From contig CAYPDM010000001.1 in NCBI GenBank assembly GCA_964409485.1, forward strand, positions 1 through 64,000: a stretch of 64,000 bases of DNA. The letters run 5' to 3'. The stretch is from JAFGPF01 sp964409485. Lineage in GTDB: Bacteria; Chloroflexota; Dehalococcoidia; Dehalococcoidales; RBG-16-60-22. Numbering within the stretch: position 1 is the stretch's first letter; every line of letters starts with the position of its first letter. The position numbers were made by a program, and so were the translations under genes. The notes beneath the pieces were generated by a model that was given only the letters and a program-made list of their open reading frames with translations, had not been told where the DNA came from and did no database searches. Below are positions 1 through 8,937 of the stretch, in pieces.

Positions 1-209
1 GCGAAATCGACCCACTGCTCAAAGAGGAAATGGAAAAGCTGGGCATCGTGCCCGCGGCCATCATCCCGGATGATGAAGAGATGCAAAGGTACGACCTGGA
101 GCAGAAACCGCTGTTTTCCCTGCCGGACACCAGCAGATCGGTAGCGGCAGTGAACGACCTGATGGACAGGCTATTAAAAACCACAAATGTCGAGATGAAA
201 AGGGGGTAA
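1..209 (+). CDS. C-terminal fragment of CooC/AcsF-like ATPase
   Basis: This is the 3' end of a gene cut by the window edge. The frame starting at base 3 is open for 68 codons to a TAA at 207-209. The residues read IIPDDEEMQRYDLEQKPLF followed by LPDTS and a final helix. That pattern (dipeptide PDD, then a hydrophobic D-L-x-x-K-P-L-F stretch) matches the C-terminus of CooC-type MinD-family ATPases, which load nickel into CO dehydrogenase/acetyl-CoA synthase. Its position 4 bp before folD and upstream of acsD, acsA and acsB supports that role. No Walker motifs can be checked because the N-terminal part lies outside the window, so the family call rests on a short tail plus context. Confidence 0.6.
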   Translation, partial: EIDPLLKEEMEKLGIVPAAIIPDDEEMQRYDLEQKPLFSLPDTSRSVAAVNDLMDRLLKTTNVEMKRG

Positions 210-213
210 ATCT

Positions 214-1101
214 ATGACAGCACAACTTATCAAAGGCGCCGAGGTTGCCAGGCAAATCCGTGAAGAATTGAAACAGGAAATTGCCGACCTCAAGGCCAAA
301 CATAACATAGTGCCGGGCCTGGTTACCGTCCTTGTAGGCGCCGACCCCGCCTCACAGGTCTATGTAGGCGCTAAAGAGAAAACATCGCAAGAGCTGGGCA
401 TCTACTCGGAGAGATACGACCTCCCGGCGGATACCTCCCAGGCAGACCTGTTGAAAATGATTGACAAGCTCAATAAAGACCCTAAAATAAACGGCATACT
501 GGTACAGCTACCGCTCCCCAAGGGTTTGAACGAGGAGGAAGTCCTCTACGCCATCGACCCCAGGAAGGATGTCGACGGCTTCCACCCGGTGAACGTAGGC
601 AAGCTGATGATAGGCGAGCCGGACTACCTGCCCTGCACCCCCGCCGGCATTCAGCAGCTGCTCATCCGCTCCGGCACGCAGATTGAAGGCGCCGAGGTAG
701 TCGTCGTCGGCCGGAGCAACATCGTCGGCAAACCCATCGCCAACATGCTCCTGCAAAAAGCAGACGGAGCTAACGCCACGGTAACCGTCTGCCATACCCG
801 GACGAAAGACATAGCCTTCCACACCAGGAGGGCCGATATCCTCATAGTGGCAGCGGGGAAACCCAAGGCCGTCACCGGGGATATGGTCAAGGAAGGTGTC
901 GTCGTTATTGACGTCGGCGTCAACCAGGTCGGCACAACAGCCGAAGGCAAGAGAATCCTGGAAGGCGATGTCGATTTTGAAAGCGTCAGCGCCAAGGCTA
1001 AAGCCATCACCCCGGTTCCCGGAGGTGTTGGCCCCATGACGATTACCATGCTTATGATGAATACGGTCAGAGCCGCCAAGGTAGCGGCCGGCCTCACATA
1101 A
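214..1101 (+). CDS. folD: FolD: methylene-THF dehydrogenase/methenyl-THF cyclohydrolase
   Basis: A 295-residue bifunctional enzyme that interconverts 5,10-methylene-, methenyl- and 10-formyl-tetrahydrofolate in the methyl branch of the Wood-Ljungdahl pathway; it is cytosolic. The family landmarks are all present: the active-site segment YVGAKEKTSQELGI (residues about 49-62) with the catalytic Lys, QLPLP near residue 98, the PCTPAGI loop, and the Rossmann segment VVVVGRSNIVGKP for NAD(P). Length is normal for the family. An AGGGGG ribosome-binding site sits 7-8 nt before the ATG. It lies between the CooC-like gene and acsD in one tightly packed plus-strand operon, which fits a dedicated C1 role rather than only purine or thymidylate supply. 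Confidence 0.96.
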   Translation: MTAQLIKGAEVARQIREELKQEIADLKAKHNIVPGLVTVLVGADPASQVYVGAKEKTSQELGIYSERYDLPADTSQADLLKMIDKLNKDPKINGILVQLPLPKGLNEEEVLYAIDPRKDVDGFHPVNVGKLMIGEPDYLPCTPAGIQQLLIRSGTQIEGAEVVVVGRSNIVGKPIANMLLQKADGANATVTVCHTRTKDIAFHTRRADILIVAAGKPKAVTGDMVKEGVVVIDVGVNQVGTTAEGKRILEGDVDFESVSAKAKAITPVPGGVGPMTITMLMMNTVRAAKVAAGLT

Positions 1102-1117
1102 TAAAGGAGGAAGGAAC

Positions 1118-1336
1118 ATGGACTATAAGACCGTAAAAAAGGAAGCGCCCGGCCGGGGAGAGGTGGAGGTACTGGCGGAGACCTACGAGCCGGATACGCC
1201 GGTGGGGGAAGATGCCGGAAAATGGCGTCAGAAACTGGAAAGCCGGGAAGATAAACTGAAATACCTTGAATCCGGCGAACGATACTGGTACAGTGACGAT
1301 TGGTTTGGCAGCGAAAAAAGGAAGAATCCGGCCTGA
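1118..1336 (+). CDS. Small conserved-context protein of unknown function
   Basis: A 72-residue, charged, soluble protein without Cys and without a membrane segment or signal peptide. I do not recognise a family. It has a perfect AAGGAGG ribosome-binding site 8 nt before the ATG and sits 16 bp after folD and 14 bp before acsD, so it is very likely translated. The C-terminal third is aromatic (ERYWYSDDWFGSEKR), suggestive of a short protein-interaction segment. Its place inside the acs operon suggests an accessory or regulatory role for the CODH/ACS or folate enzymes, which is inference only. Confidence 0.6.
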   Translation: MDYKTVKKEAPGRGEVEVLAETYEPDTPVGEDAGKWRQKLESREDKLKYLESGERYWYSDDWFGSEKRKNPA

Positions 1337-1350
1337 ACAAAGGAGGCAAA

Positions 1351-2298
1351 ATGGCATTTGAGATTCCAAAGACGGCATACAGCGGTAAAATAAAGGAAAT
1401 GGCCCTGGGAAAGGGCGACAAAGCGGTAACCGTGGGCGGTGAATCAGCCTATCCGTTCTATCTTTTCGAAGGCGAAATGCCCAACCTGCCCAAGATAGCC
1501 ATGGATATCTACGATTCTCCTCCCGACGAGTGGCCGGAAGCTATTTTAGAGCCTTTCGCCGGCGTTACCGACGACCCGGTAGCCTGGGCGCAGAAGTGCA
1601 TCAACGACTATGGGGCAGAGATGATATGCCTGCAAATGGTCAGCACCGATCCTAACGGGATGAACCGCCCGGCTGACGAAGCAGCTCAAATAGTTAAAAA
1701 AGTGGCCGACGCCATCGATGTCCCGCTGATTGTCTGGGGTACGGCCAATCACGATAAAGACACCGAGGTCTTGAGAGCCGTCGCCGAGGCTATCCAGGAC
1801 AAGAGCCTGATTCTGGGACCGCTCGAAGAGGGCGACTACAAGAAAATCGGCGCGGCCGCCATCGGCTACAAGCATACCGTGGTTGCCTCAACACCCATAG
1901 ACATCAACCTGGCCAAGCAGCTTAATATCCTGCTGGGCAATCTCGGTGTTCCCGATAATTCGCTCATCATAGACCCCACCGTTAGCTGCATCGGCTACGG
2001 CATTGAGTACTGCTATTCAGTCATGGAAAGAATGAGGATGGCAGCGTTAACGCAACAGGATGAAAAGCTCCAGTTCCCTATTATCTGCAACATAGCTAAG
2101 GAAGCCTGGAAGACCAAAGAGGCTAAAATATCCGAGGCGGAAGACCCCAGCATGGGAGACGCCAGGAAACGAGGTATCCTGCTGGAAGCCATGTCGGCCA
2201 TGGTCCTGCTTCTGGCTGGAGGCGACGTATTAATTATGAGACACCCCGAAGCGATAAAACTGGTCAGAGAAATGATGGCTGACCTGACTGCTAAATAA
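1351..2298 (+). CDS. acsD: Acetyl-CoA synthase corrinoid Fe-S protein, small (delta) subunit
   Basis: A 315-residue TIM-barrel subunit of the corrinoid iron-sulfur protein, which carries the methyl group from AcsE to the A-cluster of AcsB. The sequence has the family pattern of AcsD/CdhD: EPFAGVTDDPVAWAQKC, then EMICLQMVSTDPNG, IVWGTANHDKDTEVL, and IDPTVSCIGYGIEYCYSVME. The frame is open upstream to 1300, but the ATG at 1351 is preceded by AAAGGAGG at the right distance and gives the usual N-terminus, so I chose it. It pairs with AcsC (6617-7963) as the alpha/beta CFeSP heterodimer. It follows the small orphan by 14 bp and precedes acsA by 15 bp, so co-translation is likely. Confidence 0.95.
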   Translation: MAFEIPKTAYSGKIKEMALGKGDKAVTVGGESAYPFYLFEGEMPNLPKIAMDIYDSPPDEWPEAILEPFAGVTDDPVAWAQKCINDYGAEMICLQMVSTDPNGMNRPADEAAQIVKKVADAIDVPLIVWGTANHDKDTEVLRAVAEAIQDKSLILGPLEEGDYKKIGAAAIGYKHTVVASTPIDINLAKQLNILLGNLGVPDNSLIIDPTVSCIGYGIEYCYSVMERMRMAALTQQDEKLQFPIICNIAKEAWKTKEAKISEAEDPSMGDARKRGILLEAMSAMVLLLAGGDVLIMRHPEAIKLVREMMADLTAK

Positions 2299-2313
2299 GT
2301 GAGGTGAAAATTA

Positions 2314-4284
2314 ATGGCAGAAGAAGAAAAGACAACTAAGAGCATCGATAAAGCAAGCCTGGAACTAATAGAGAAAGCAGCCAAAGACGGGGTTAATACC
2401 GTCTTTGACAGGGCTGACTCGATGAAGCCGTGTCCCATAGGTTCCGTGGGAAGCTGCTGTAAGAACTGCGGAATGGGGCCCTGCCGGGTACCCCTGCCCA
2501 AAGGCAAGGAGGAAACCCCGGAGGAAAAATTGAAGAGACGGGGCGTCTGCGGCGCTACCGCCGAGACCATTGCCGCCCGTAACTTCATCCGTATGATTGC
2601 CGGCGGCGCCTCCGCCCACTCCGACCACGGCCGGGGCGTAGCCGAACTCTTCCTGGCGGTGGCCAAAGGAGAAGCACCGGGCTACGAGATAAAGGACGAA
2701 CAGAAGCTGCTGCAGCTGGCCTTGGACTGGGGCATAGAAATCGGCGACCGCAGCAATAACGAAATAGCCGTCGATATCGGTGAAAAGGCCCTGGCTGAAT
2801 TCGGGAAGCAGGAGGGCGAGCTTATCACCTTGAGAAAGGCACCGCTAAAGCGCCAGGAACTATGGCGCGAGAGGGGCATCGCCCCGCGGGGCATAGACCG
2901 TGAAATAGTGGAGATAATGCACCGCACCCATATCGGGGTCGACCAGGACTATAAAAACCTGCTCAAGCAGGGTATCCGGGCATCTATCGCGGATGGCTGG
3001 GGCGGCAGCATGATTGCCACCGAGCTTCAGGACATCCTCTTCGGCACCCCGGCGCCGATACTGGGTAAGGCAAACCTGGGAGTGCTCAATGAAAAAGAGG
3101 TGAACATCATCATTCACGGCCATGAGCCGCTGCTATCCGAGATGATTGTCGCCGCCGCCCGGGAACCGGAGATGCTGGAGCTGGCCAAGTCCAAGGGGGC
3201 CGAAGGAATAAACCTGTCCGGCATGTGCTGCACCGCTAACGAGATATTAATGCGCCACGGAGTGGCTATCGCCGGGAATTTCCTCCAGCAGGAACTGGCC
3301 ATAGTAACCGGAGTAGTCGACGCTATGGTAGTGGATGTGCAGTGCATCATGCAGTCCATCCAGACCGTAGCCGAGTGCTACCATACCAAGATTGTCACCA
3401 CCGCCCCCAAGGCTAAAATCCCCGGGGCTACCCATATTGAGTTCGACGAGCACGACGCCATAAAGTCGGCACGGGAAATAGTCAAGACAGCCATCGAGAA
3501 CTTCCCCAATCGCAAGGGAAATACTTACGTTCCCGATGAGAAATGCGACCAGATTGCCGGTTTCAGCCATGAGACTATCAACTACCTGCTGGGCGGCATG
3601 TTCCGTGCCTCTTACCGCCCGCTGAACGATAATATCATCAACGGCAGGATTCGCGGCGTGGCCGGCGTCGTCGGCTGTAATAACGCCCGGGTCAAGCACA
3701 ATGAGGGTCATGTCATCATGGTAAAGGAACTGATAAAGAATGACGTGCTGGTGATTACCACCGGCTGCAATGCCATTGCCTGTGCCGAAGCCGGACTCAT
3801 GGTCCCCGAAGCCGCTGCCAAATATTGCGGCGAGGGACTGGCTGAAGTCTGTGAGACCGTCGGCATTCCTCCGGTACTGCACATGGGCTCCTGTGTGGAC
3901 AACAGCCGTATTCTGATTGCCGCCACCGCTATGGTTAAAGACGGCGGCCTGGGCGATGATATCAGCGACCTGCCCGTCGCGGGTGCGGCGCCGGAGTGGA
4001 TGAGCGAGAAAGCCATCTCCATCGGCCAGTACTTTGTCGCTTCGGGCGTATACACCGTGTTCGGCGTGACCTGGCCTACCACAGGCAGCAAAGATGTAAC
4101 CGATTACCTGTTCAAAGACATGGAAGAAATGCTGGGCGGTATGTGGGACTTTGAACCGGACCCGATTCAAGCCGCCCACAAGATGATTGCCCATATCGAT
4201 AAGAAGCGCAAGGCGCTGGGCATCGATAAGGCCAGAGAAAGAGTACTCTACGATATGGAAATGAGGCGCGAGCTGGAAGGTTAG
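2314..4284 (+). CDS. acsA: Ni-Fe carbon monoxide dehydrogenase catalytic subunit
   Basis: A 656-residue anaerobic CO dehydrogenase that reduces CO2 to CO for acetyl-CoA synthesis (or the reverse). The N-terminal cysteine cluster CCKNCGMGPCRV (residues about 49-60), with a further Cys in RRGVCGATAET, provides the B and D [4Fe-4S] clusters. Later blocks carry the C-cluster ligands: H and C in NLSGMCCTANE and VDVQCIMQS, VVGCNNARV, VITTGCNAIACAEAG, and HMGSCVDNSR. Length is normal for CooS/AcsA. Immediate linkage to acsD and acsB marks it as the CODH of the CODH/ACS complex, not a stand-alone respiratory CooS. It has a GAGGTG-type ribosome-binding site before the ATG. Confidence 0.97.
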   Translation: MAEEEKTTKSIDKASLELIEKAAKDGVNTVFDRADSMKPCPIGSVGSCCKNCGMGPCRVPLPKGKEETPEEKLKRRGVCGATAETIAARNFIRMIAGGASAHSDHGRGVAELFLAVAKGEAPGYEIKDEQKLLQLALDWGIEIGDRSNNEIAVDIGEKALAEFGKQEGELITLRKAPLKRQELWRERGIAPRGIDREIVEIMHRTHIGVDQDYKNLLKQGIRASIADGWGGSMIATELQDILFGTPAPILGKANLGVLNEKEVNIIIHGHEPLLSEMIVAAAREPEMLELAKSKGAEGINLSGMCCTANEILMRHGVAIAGNFLQQELAIVTGVVDAMVVDVQCIMQSIQTVAECYHTKIVTTAPKAKIPGATHIEFDEHDAIKSAREIVKTAIENFPNRKGNTYVPDEKCDQIAGFSHETINYLLGGMFRASYRPLNDNIINGRIRGVAGVVGCNNARVKHNEGHVIMVKELIKNDVLVITTGCNAIACAEAGLMVPEAAAKYCGEGLAEVCETVGIPPVLHMGSCVDNSRILIAATAMVKDGGLGDDISDLPVAGAAPEWMSEKAISIGQYFVASGVYTVFGVTWPTTGSKDVTDYLFKDMEEMLGGMWDFEPDPIQAAHKMIAHIDKKRKALGIDKARERVLYDMEMRRELEG

Positions 4285-4321
4285 GCTTCCGACGTCGCTA
4301 ATATAAGGAGGTTATGAGGAT

Positions 4322-6529
4322 ATGTCCAAGATAATTGCATCAGCAGCCATCAGGGGTGCCCACAAGATTGTAGACCAGGCTGAAAAGAAGTGGCAGGAGG
4401 CTATGGATAAATGGGGAGCCAAGGAACCGGTCGGCTTTCCCAACACCGCCTATTACCTGCCGATTATCTACGGGATTTTAGGTATGAAGGTTGAAAAACT
4501 CGGTGACATGGAAGCAGTGCTGAAGAAATGCAAAGCCCTGCTGCCGCCACCGGTTAAGGCAGTACACCACCTGCCCTACCTGGGACCCGCTCTTGATGCC
4601 GGCATGATTACATTCTGGGCGGAAGAACTCATTGAAACCATAAAATACCTGGAGAACGCCGATAACTACGTCAGAGGAGAGGACGTTACCGACAGCAACA
4701 TCTGGCTCGGCGCCGCTGATGATGTCATCATGAGGAAGAGAGGCGTGGAGTTTGTCGACGGCACCGCGCCCGGCTTTGCCGCCATACTGGGTGCCGCACC
4801 GACTCCGGAGATAGCCAAGGACATCGCCGAGGAACTCCAGAAGAAGAACCTCTACGTATTCATGGCCGGCAGCCACAACGGCGAGAAGTTTGCCGAACAA
4901 CTGGTAAAGGCCGGCGTCCAGATAGGCTGGGGGACCCGCCTGGTCTCCTTCGGCCCTGATACCAGTGCCGCGGTTTTTGCCCTGGGCTTTGCCACCAGGG
5001 CGGCCATGTCATTCGGCGGCATTGAGGCCGGTGATTACCGGAAAATCCTCATCTATAATAAAGACCGTATCTTCGCCTTCGCCATGACCATGGGCGATGT
5101 TACCGAAGAATGGTATGCCAACGGCGCCGGGGCGGTTAACTGGGGCTTCCCGGTGATTGCGGATACCCCGATACCGGAAATTCTGCCCACGGGAGTCTGC
5201 ACTTACGAACACGTCGTGGGCAATATCCCACACGATGAAATCGTATCAAAGGCAATTGAAGTTAGAGGGCTGAAAGTCACCGTTACCGAGGTGCCCATAC
5301 CGGTCGCCTTCGGGCCTGCCTTCGAGGGTGAGAGAGTCCGCGGCGACGATATCTACCTGGAGGCCGGCGGCGGCCGCACCCACATGGTGGAATGGGTCAC
5401 CAGCAAGCGCATGGAAGAGGTGGAAGACGGCAAGGTAGAGGTAATCGGCCCGGAACTGTCCGATATCGAAGCCGGTTCCAGACTGCCCATGGCTATAGCC
5501 GTAGAGGTAGCCGGCCGCGAGATGCAGGACGACTACGAGCCTATCCTGGAGCGGCAGATTCACCACCTCATCAACTACGCCCAGGGTGTTATGCATATCG
5601 GCCAGAGAGATATAGCCTGGATCCGCGTGGCCAAACAGGCCGTGGAAAAAGGCTTTAAGCTTGAGGATATCGGCAAGCTTCTCCACGCCAAGCTGCACCA
5701 GGACTTCGGCCGTATCTTCGATAAGATACAGGTGAAAATCTACACTAAAGACGAGGACGTCAACAATATATTGGAGAAGGCAAGGGAAGTTTACCATACC
5801 AGAGATATCCGCATCGAAGGTATGACCGACGAGACCACGGAAACTTACTACTCCTGCACGCTTTGCCAGTCCTTTGCTCCCAGCCATGTCTGCGTCATCA
5901 GCCCGGAAAGAACCGGACTGTGCGGCTCCTACAACTGGATGGACTGCAAGGCGGCCTACGAAATTAACCCCACCGGCCCCAACCAGCCGGTGCCCAAGGG
6001 TGATACTATAGACGCCAAGCTGGGACAGTGGAAGGGCGTTAACGAGTTCGTCCTCCAGGCTTCCCGCGGCAAGATAGACCACTATAACTTCTACAGCATC
6101 GTCAACGACCCTATGACTACCTGCGGCTGCTGCGAGGCAATCGCCGCCGTTCTGCCCATGTGCAATGGCGTCATGACGGTAAACCGCGATTACATCGGCG
6201 AGACGCCCTGCGGCATGAAATTCACCACCCTGGCCGGGACCATCGGGGGAGGCTTAAGCACCCCCGGCTTCGTGGGACACGGCAAGTACAACATCACCCA
6301 GAGAAAGTTCCTCGCCGCCGAGGGCGGTTTATTGAGGATGGTCTGGATGCCCAAGATACTCAAGGAGGAGATAGCGGAACGGTTCAATAAAAGGGCTGAA
6401 GAACTCGGCGTGCCCGACCTGCTCGATAAGATAGCCGATGAGACGGTTGGAATAACCGAGGACGCGATTCTTCCCTTCCTGCAGGAAAAAGGACATCCCG
6501 CCCTGACCATGGACCCGATATTGGGCTAG
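4322..6529 (+). CDS. acsB: Acetyl-CoA synthase (CODH/ACS alpha subunit)
   Basis: A 735-residue acetyl-CoA synthase that condenses CO, a methyl group and CoA at the Ni-Ni-[4Fe-4S] A-cluster. The length matches full bacterial AcsB with the N-terminal CODH-binding domain; archaeal CdhC lacks that domain. A-cluster residues are visible: YSCTLCQSFAPSHVC (three Cys), a further Cys in ERTGLCGSY, and the TTCGCCE motif that carries the Cys-Gly-Cys chelate of the distal nickel. The ATG at 4322 follows AAGGAGG; the nearer ATG at 4314 is in another frame. An 87-bp gap with a long hairpin separates it from acsC. Confidence 0.97.
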   Translation: MSKIIASAAIRGAHKIVDQAEKKWQEAMDKWGAKEPVGFPNTAYYLPIIYGILGMKVEKLGDMEAVLKKCKALLPPPVKAVHHLPYLGPALDAGMITFWAEELIETIKYLENADNYVRGEDVTDSNIWLGAADDVIMRKRGVEFVDGTAPGFAAILGAAPTPEIAKDIAEELQKKNLYVFMAGSHNGEKFAEQLVKAGVQIGWGTRLVSFGPDTSAAVFALGFATRAAMSFGGIEAGDYRKILIYNKDRIFAFAMTMGDVTEEWYANGAGAVNWGFPVIADTPIPEILPTGVCTYEHVVGNIPHDEIVSKAIEVRGLKVTVTEVPIPVAFGPAFEGERVRGDDIYLEAGGGRTHMVEWVTSKRMEEVEDGKVEVIGPELSDIEAGSRLPMAIAVEVAGREMQDDYEPILERQIHHLINYAQGVMHIGQRDIAWIRVAKQAVEKGFKLEDIGKLLHAKLHQDFGRIFDKIQVKIYTKDEDVNNILEKAREVYHTRDIRIEGMTDETTETYYSCTLCQSFAPSHVCVISPERTGLCGSYNWMDCKAAYEINPTGPNQPVPKGDTIDAKLGQWKGVNEFVLQASRGKIDHYNFYSIVNDPMTTCGCCEAIAAVLPMCNGVMTVNRDYIGETPCGMKFTTLAGTIGGGLSTPGFVGHGKYNITQRKFLAAEGGLLRMVWMPKILKEEIAERFNKRAEELGVPDLLDKIADETVGITEDAILPFLQEKGHPALTMDPILG

Positions 6530-6551
6530 GAAAAGAATAATAAATTCTCTA

Positions 6552-6598
6552 TGACCTGTAAATACGGGAGTAATGACCGCTAACTCCGTAACGGGTCA
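6552..6598 (+). promoter_or_regulatory. Long imperfect hairpin in the acsB-acsC gap
   Basis: The outer arms TGACCTGT (6552-6559) and ACGGGTCA (6591-6598) pair over 8 bp with one G-U. Inside them TACGGGAGT (6563-6571) pairs with ACTCCGTA (6583-6590) with one bulged G. The loop is about 11 nt. No U-run follows; instead an AAAGGGG ribosome-binding sequence lies directly downstream, before acsC. It is therefore more likely a processing or stability element, or a translational control hairpin, than a terminator. No folding energy was computed. Confidence 0.5.
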
Positions 6599-6616
6599 GG
6601 AAAGGGGAAAAGAGAT

Positions 6617-7963
6617 ATGGCACTAACCGGAATAGAAATCTTCAAACTGCTGCCCAAGACCAACTGCGGAGACTGCGGCGTACCTACCTGTCTTGCCTTT
6701 GCCATGAACCTCGCCGCCGGCAAAGCAGAGCTAAGCGCCTGCCCCCATGTCTCCGATGAGGCCAAAGAGAAACTATCGGAGGCTTCGGCACCACCCATCT
6801 TACCGGTTACCATCGGCACCGGCGATAAAGCCCTGAAAATCGGCGGCGAAACGGTCATGTTCCGCCACGAAAAGAGGTTTGAAAACCCGGCGGGTATCGC
6901 TATTCTCATCAGTGACACCATGCCCGATGCCGAGGTGAACGCCCGTCTGAAGAAATCAAAGGAACTCATTTATGAAAGGGTCGGCCTCTCGCTGGAAACC
7001 AACCTCGTCGCTCTTAAGGCAGAATCGGGGGATGCCGCCAAGTTTGCCGCCCTGGCGGGTAAGGTAAAGGCCAACAGCGATGCCAACATCATCCTGATAA
7101 GCGATAAACCCGATGTCCTTGCCGAGGGTTTGAAGGCATGCGCCGACAGGAAGCCGCTGCTTTACGCAGCCACCAAAGACAACGCTGATGCCGTGGCCGC
7201 CCTGGCCAAGGAGAACGGTTGCGCGGTAACCGCCAAAGCCGAGGGACTGGAAGAGCTTGTCGCCCTGACCGAGAAACTGACCGCGGCCGGACTTAAAAAT
7301 ATCGTGATTGATTCCGGCTCCAGGGCAGTGCGCCAATCGCTGGAAGACCAGATAGTCATCCGGAGCGCCGCCCTCAATAAGAAGTTCCGCCCCCTGGGCT
7401 ACCCCACCATCGTCTTCCCCTGCGAGATGACCGATAATCCCATGAAAGAAGCCATGCTTGCTTCCATGTTCATCGCCAAGTACGCCGGCATCATCGTCCT
7501 ATCCGATTTCAGCGGAGAAAGCCTGTTCCCGCTGCTGGTGGAAAGGCTGAACATCTACACCGACCCGCAGCGACCGCTGGCTACTACCGAGGGGATTTAC
7601 GAGATCAACAACCCGGATGAAAATTCGCCGTTAATGGTTACCTCCAACTTCTCGCTGACCTACTTCATCGTCTCCGGTGAAATAGAAAACAGCAAAGTGC
7701 CCAGCTACCTGTACGTAAAGGATACCGAGGGACTCTCGGTCATGACTTCCTGGGCAGCCGGCAAGTTCTCCGCGGATATCATCGGCCCGGCTATCAAGAA
7801 GAGCGCCATCGAGGATAAGATCAAGCACCACAAGCTCATCATCCCGGGGTACATCGCCGCCGAGAGCGGCGGCCTGGAAGAAGAACTGCCCGGCTGGGAA
7901 ATATTGGTCGGTCCCAGAGAAGGGTCCCACATCCCGGGTTATCTTAAAGATTGGAAGCCCTAA
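6617..7963 (+). CDS. acsC: Acetyl-CoA synthase corrinoid Fe-S protein, large (gamma) subunit
   Basis: A 448-residue large subunit of the corrinoid iron-sulfur protein. The N-terminal TNCGDCGVPTCLAFA motif (residues about 15-29), plus a Cys in LSACPH, binds the [4Fe-4S] cluster that reductively reactivates cob(II)amide. A TIM-barrel follows, and the C-terminal domain (residues about 330-448) should hold the corrinoid. Length and order match AcsC/CdhE. It forms a heterodimer with AcsD and is methylated by AcsE, whose gene starts 21 bp downstream. Expression may be tuned separately from acsB by the hairpin just upstream. Confidence 0.95.
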   Translation: MALTGIEIFKLLPKTNCGDCGVPTCLAFAMNLAAGKAELSACPHVSDEAKEKLSEASAPPILPVTIGTGDKALKIGGETVMFRHEKRFENPAGIAILISDTMPDAEVNARLKKSKELIYERVGLSLETNLVALKAESGDAAKFAALAGKVKANSDANIILISDKPDVLAEGLKACADRKPLLYAATKDNADAVAALAKENGCAVTAKAEGLEELVALTEKLTAAGLKNIVIDSGSRAVRQSLEDQIVIRSAALNKKFRPLGYPTIVFPCEMTDNPMKEAMLASMFIAKYAGIIVLSDFSGESLFPLLVERLNIYTDPQRPLATTEGIYEINNPDENSPLMVTSNFSLTYFIVSGEIENSKVPSYLYVKDTEGLSVMTSWAAGKFSADIIGPAIKKSAIEDKIKHHKLIIPGYIAAESGGLEEELPGWEILVGPREGSHIPGYLKDWKP

Positions 7964-7984
7964 GGACAAAATTAAGGAGGCAAG

Positions 7985-8863
7985 ATGATCCTTATCGGGG
8001 AAAACTTAAACGTTATATCACAAACCCTCGGCCCGGCCCTGAAGGACAAGAATGCAGGCCCGATTGAAGAGATGGCCAGGGCGGAAACAGCGGCCGGCAT
8101 AGACCTGATTGACCTTAATATCGGCCCCGCCCGCAGGGGCGGCGACGAGCTTATGTCATGGGTGGTAAATACGGTACAGGCGGTCACCGATAAGATGCTT
8201 TCCCTGGACACCACCAATCTGGATGCCATGGAAGCCGGACTGGGTGTCCGCAAGGGCCCGGTGTTAATCAACTCGGTCTCGCTGCAGACCAGCCGTATCG
8301 ATAGAGGGCTGGAACTGGCCAATAAGTTTAATGCCGATGTTATCGGCCTGCTGTGGAGTAACGATGGCATGCCGCGCGACGTTAACGAGAGGGCAATGCA
8401 TACCGTCGACTTTGTTTATAAAGCCAACGAGGCGGGCGTACCCAACGAAAGGATATGGATTGACCCCATTGCCAGCCCGGTATCGGTGGAAATCAACCAG
8501 GTCAAGGCCTGCGTGGAGTTCATGGCCATGCTGGGAGAAATAGCCCCCGGCTGCAAGTCCACGGTTGGTCTTTCCAATATTTCCAACGGCGCGCCCGATA
8601 AGCTAAGATGCTGGCTGAACCGCACCTACCTGATAATGCTGATGCGCTACGGCCTTTACTCGGCCATCGTAGATGCGTTCGATAAAGACCTCATGGCCAT
8701 AGCCCGCGGTGAAAGACAGGATATCGTAGAGCTGGTGCACAAAATGATGGACGGGGAGCAGCCTGATATCTCCTCCCTGCCTCAAGAGATGGCAAATTAC
8801 GCCAAGTCAGCCAGGGTATTGATGGGAGAGTCACTCTATTCCGCATCGTGGCTTGAAGTATAG
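7985..8863 (+). CDS. acsE: Methyl-THF:corrinoid Fe-S protein methyltransferase
   Basis: A 292-residue pterin-binding TIM-barrel enzyme that moves the methyl group from methyl-tetrahydrofolate to the cobalt of AcsCD. It starts with ILIGENLNVIS and continues GIDLIDLNIGPARRGG, TDKMLSLDTTN, VLINSVS and KSTVGLSNISNGAP, which are the folate-binding strands and loops of the AcsE/MetH pterin-binding family. It is about 30 residues longer than the Moorella enzyme, mostly at the C-terminus. An AAGGAGG ribosome-binding site lies 6 nt before the ATG. It closes the core acs set, with a 74-bp gap to the DUF3786 gene. Confidence 0.93.
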   Translation: MILIGENLNVISQTLGPALKDKNAGPIEEMARAETAAGIDLIDLNIGPARRGGDELMSWVVNTVQAVTDKMLSLDTTNLDAMEAGLGVRKGPVLINSVSLQTSRIDRGLELANKFNADVIGLLWSNDGMPRDVNERAMHTVDFVYKANEAGVPNERIWIDPIASPVSVEINQVKACVEFMAMLGEIAPGCKSTVGLSNISNGAPDKLRCWLNRTYLIMLMRYGLYSAIVDAFDKDLMAIARGERQDIVELVHKMMDGEQPDISSLPQEMANYAKSARVLMGESLYSASWLEV

Positions 8864-8937
8864 GTTCCCGCTGCTCGTCAACAGCTAACCGGAAAAACGG
8901 AATAAGGCGGCTCTATCAATAAAAGAAACGTGCAGAT

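Noticed and set aside
651..1421. A 256-codon minus-strand frame opposite folD and acsD
   Set aside because: It spans two real genes and their ribosome-binding sites, and its translation has no family features.
3247..6082. Long open frames on the minus strand opposite acsA and acsB
   Set aside because: They have no ribosome-binding sites or recognisable motifs and are mirror effects of GC-rich codon use in the plus-strand genes.
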